Source of the DNA: JAGOTP01 sp964359565
GTDB lineage: Bacteria > Patescibacteriota > Patescibacteriia > 2-12-FULL-60-25
Assembly: GCA_964359565.1 (NCBI GenBank)
Contig: CAYHTN010000068.1
Location: forward strand, 1 to 6,722
DNA: 6,722 nucleotides
Direction of reading: 5' to 3'
Within the stretch, counting starts at the first letter, position 1. Each line of letters starts with the position of its first letter. The position numbers were made by a program, and so were the translations under genes. The notes below the pieces were generated by a model, which ran no database searches, had not been told where the DNA came from, and saw only the letters and a program-made list of their open reading frames with translations. This document shows positions 5,720 to 6,722 of this stretch, in pieces.

Positions 5720-6610
5720 ATGAATCCAACCGAGATTAAACAGGTCTTACAGCAGTTGGGAGGGGGAGCAAATAAGACCTTAGGCCAACATTTTTTGATT
5801 GATTTTGCCGCGCTGAAAGCGATCGTTGTGGCGGCGGAAATTCAAGCAGGGGATCAAGTTCTGGAGATCGGTCCAGGTCTTGGCGTACTCACAGATGCTC
5901 TCTTGCAGGCCGGCGCTTCGGTGCGTGCCATTGAACAGGATCGTCGCTATATCGGATATCTTGAAGAACGTTTCCGCTCCTATGGTTCACGTTTTCGGGT
6001 CATCTACGGAGACGCATCACGCTTGTCTTGGCAAGAGGCTCTTGATCCTGGTCCGTGGAAACTCGTTTCCAATCTTCCATATTCTATTACTTCTTTGGCG
6101 TTACGCTTGGGACTTTGGTCGTCTGCTTTACCGGAGAAGATTGTCGTGCTCATTCAGCGCGAGGTTGCCGAGCGCGCAACATCCGTCGCGTCAGATATGC
6201 CAAAAGGCGTGAAAGGAAAGACCTCTCTTTTGTCACTCATGATCGCCCTCGCAACCACGGAACGACGAATCATCAAACGTGTCGCGGCAGGGGCATTTTT
6301 CCCTCCGCCTAAGGTTGAATCGGCAATTCTTGCGCTTACGCCGATGTCATGGGCGATTCGGGAGCAATATTGGAATATTTCGACCGAAGCGGTGATGCGG
6401 CTTGCGAAGCAAGGATTCGCGCATCCACGAAAGTTTCTGAGCTCAAATCTCGAACTGTCGGCGGAAGCGTTGGTTCCCTTAGAGCAAGAGAATCTTCTCC
6501 CGAAGGGAGTACGGGCTGAGGCTCTTTCTCCGGCCAAATGGGTGGCCTTAACACGGTCGCTTGTATCCAAAAAAGAAGGATCCGCCCAAGGTGTGGAAAA
6601 AGTCGTTTAA
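5720..6610 (+). CDS. rsmA: 16S rRNA (adenine1518-N6/adenine1519-N6)-dimethyltransferase RsmA (KsgA)
   Basis: S-adenosylmethionine-dependent enzyme that dimethylates two adjacent adenines in the 3'-terminal hairpin of 16S rRNA, a late checkpoint of small-subunit assembly. The 296 residues are slightly longer than E. coli KsgA (273). The N-terminal KTLGQHFLID (19-28) is the family start motif. SAM-binding motif I is VLEIGPGLG (47-55, Glu49), motif II acidic residue is Glu72 in AIEQD, motif III is GDAS with Asp98, and the catalytic NLPY is at 118-121. IQREVAER follows, then FFPPPKVESAI (from 193), the conserved substrate-side loop, and a helical C-terminal domain (FAHPRKFLSSNL). All catalytic motifs are intact. 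The ORF begins 40 bp after the exporter and no terminator hairpin is visible before it or after it. The last 15 or so residues (KKEGSAQGVEKVV) look like a loose tail. Confidence 0.97.
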   Translation: MNPTEIKQVLQQLGGGANKTLGQHFLIDFAALKAIVVAAEIQAGDQVLEIGPGLGVLTDALLQAGASVRAIEQDRRYIGYLEERFRSYGSRFRVIYGDASRLSWQEALDPGPWKLVSNLPYSITSLALRLGLWSSALPEKIVVLIQREVAERATSVASDMPKGVKGKTSLLSLMIALATTERRIIKRVAAGAFFPPPKVESAILALTPMSWAIREQYWNISTEAVMRLAKQGFAHPRKFLSSNLELSAEALVPLEQENLLPKGVRAEALSPAKWVALTRSLVSKKEGSAQGVEKVV

Positions 6611-6722
6611 AAGCCGTTAGAAACACCCTTGACACACATTTCAGCTTCCACTACACTGCTGGCACATCACTAAGTAAAAGAGGCGCAAGTAAGAGCAATT
6701 TGCTTCGGTGAATGACCATTTG
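6611..6722. other. Intergenic tail after rsmA with no recognisable gene
   Basis: 112 bases from the rsmA stop to the window end. Apart from the promoter at 6629-6657 I see no terminator hairpin for rsmA, no tRNA or rRNA signature and no ORF that can be judged. GTG at 6708 and ATG at 6712 both open frames that run off the end after three to five codons, and neither has a clear ribosome binding site or a nearby TANNNT element. A short AGCA-ATT-TGCT stem (around 6694-6704) is too weak to call. Confidence 0.5.
6629..6657 (+). promoter_or_regulatory. Sigma70-type promoter TTGACA-17-TACACT firing out of the window
   Basis: A perfect -35 hexamer TTGACA (6629-6634) is followed, after exactly 17 bp, by TACACT (6652-6657, 4 of 6 to TATAAT). 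The predicted transcription start is near 6664. This is the only promoter in the window with a consensus -35. It lies 18 nt after the rsmA stop, and the remaining 58 bases to the window end would be its leader or the start of its gene. Position and strength suggest a well-expressed downstream gene or stable RNA, which cannot be identified here. Confidence 0.7.

Noticed and set aside
2737..6610. prfB-exporter-rsmA as a single functional operon or novel system
   Set aside because: Gene spacing is close but each gene has its own promoter-like box, and RF2, a generic exporter and RsmA have no known joint function. The order is most simply housekeeping gene packing.
6692..6706. Small stem AGCA-ATT-TGCT as an RNA element
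   Set aside because: Four base pairs with a three-base loop is expected by chance and is too weak to call without the downstream sequence.

Overview
The window carries five protein-coding genes at about 50% GC on a compact bacterial chromosome. Four are on the + strand: the C-terminal 87% of groEL, a small Tic20/DUF4870-like membrane protein, prfB (peptide chain release factor 2), a full-length ABC exporter and rsmA/ksgA (16S rRNA dimethyladenosine transferase). That makes five + strand genes in all counting prfB separately from its neighbours, plus one minus-strand gene between groEL and the membrane protein. The minus-strand gene resembles the NDP-hexose 2,3-dehydratase family and is broken by a single-base frameshift. 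There are no mobile elements, CRISPR arrays, tRNAs or rRNAs. The Tic20-like protein, the short spacers and the near absence of Shine-Dalgarno sequences would fit a Patescibacteria/CPR-type bacterium, but this is a low-confidence guess; a full-length GroEL with a GGM tail and an intact RF2 only say 'bacterium'.

Layout. Positions 1-1450 hold groEL, entered near the equivalent of E. coli residue 67; an in-frame TAA at 17-19 replaces the expected Gln72. A 16-bp perfect hairpin (1464-1506) ends groEL and, on the other strand, the convergent dehydratase-like gene (1508-2126). A 42-bp gap separates that gene from the divergent membrane-protein gene (2169-2663). A second 16-bp perfect hairpin (2679-2717) separates it from prfB (2737-3867), which is followed at 12 bp by the ABC exporter (3880-5679) and at 40 bp by rsmA (5720-6610). 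The last 112 bases hold a sigma70-type promoter pointing out of the window and no recognisable gene.

The most notable pattern is at the starts. All four + strand genes whose starts are visible have a TANNNT hexamer ending 7-9 nt before the ATG, three of them followed directly by ACGA, and three of the four have no Shine-Dalgarno sequence. This is the arrangement expected for leaderless transcripts that begin at or next to the start codon. It would give prfB, the exporter and rsmA separate promoters despite their operon-like spacing.

Functionally the neighbourhood is mostly housekeeping: protein folding (GroEL), translation termination (RF2) and ribosome maturation (RsmA), with two membrane proteins and one orphan enzyme-like gene. 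No new multi-gene system is evident. The two sequence lesions, a nonsense codon in groEL and a frameshift in the dehydratase-like gene, both lie in the first 1.7 kb and may be sequencing or assembly errors rather than biology.
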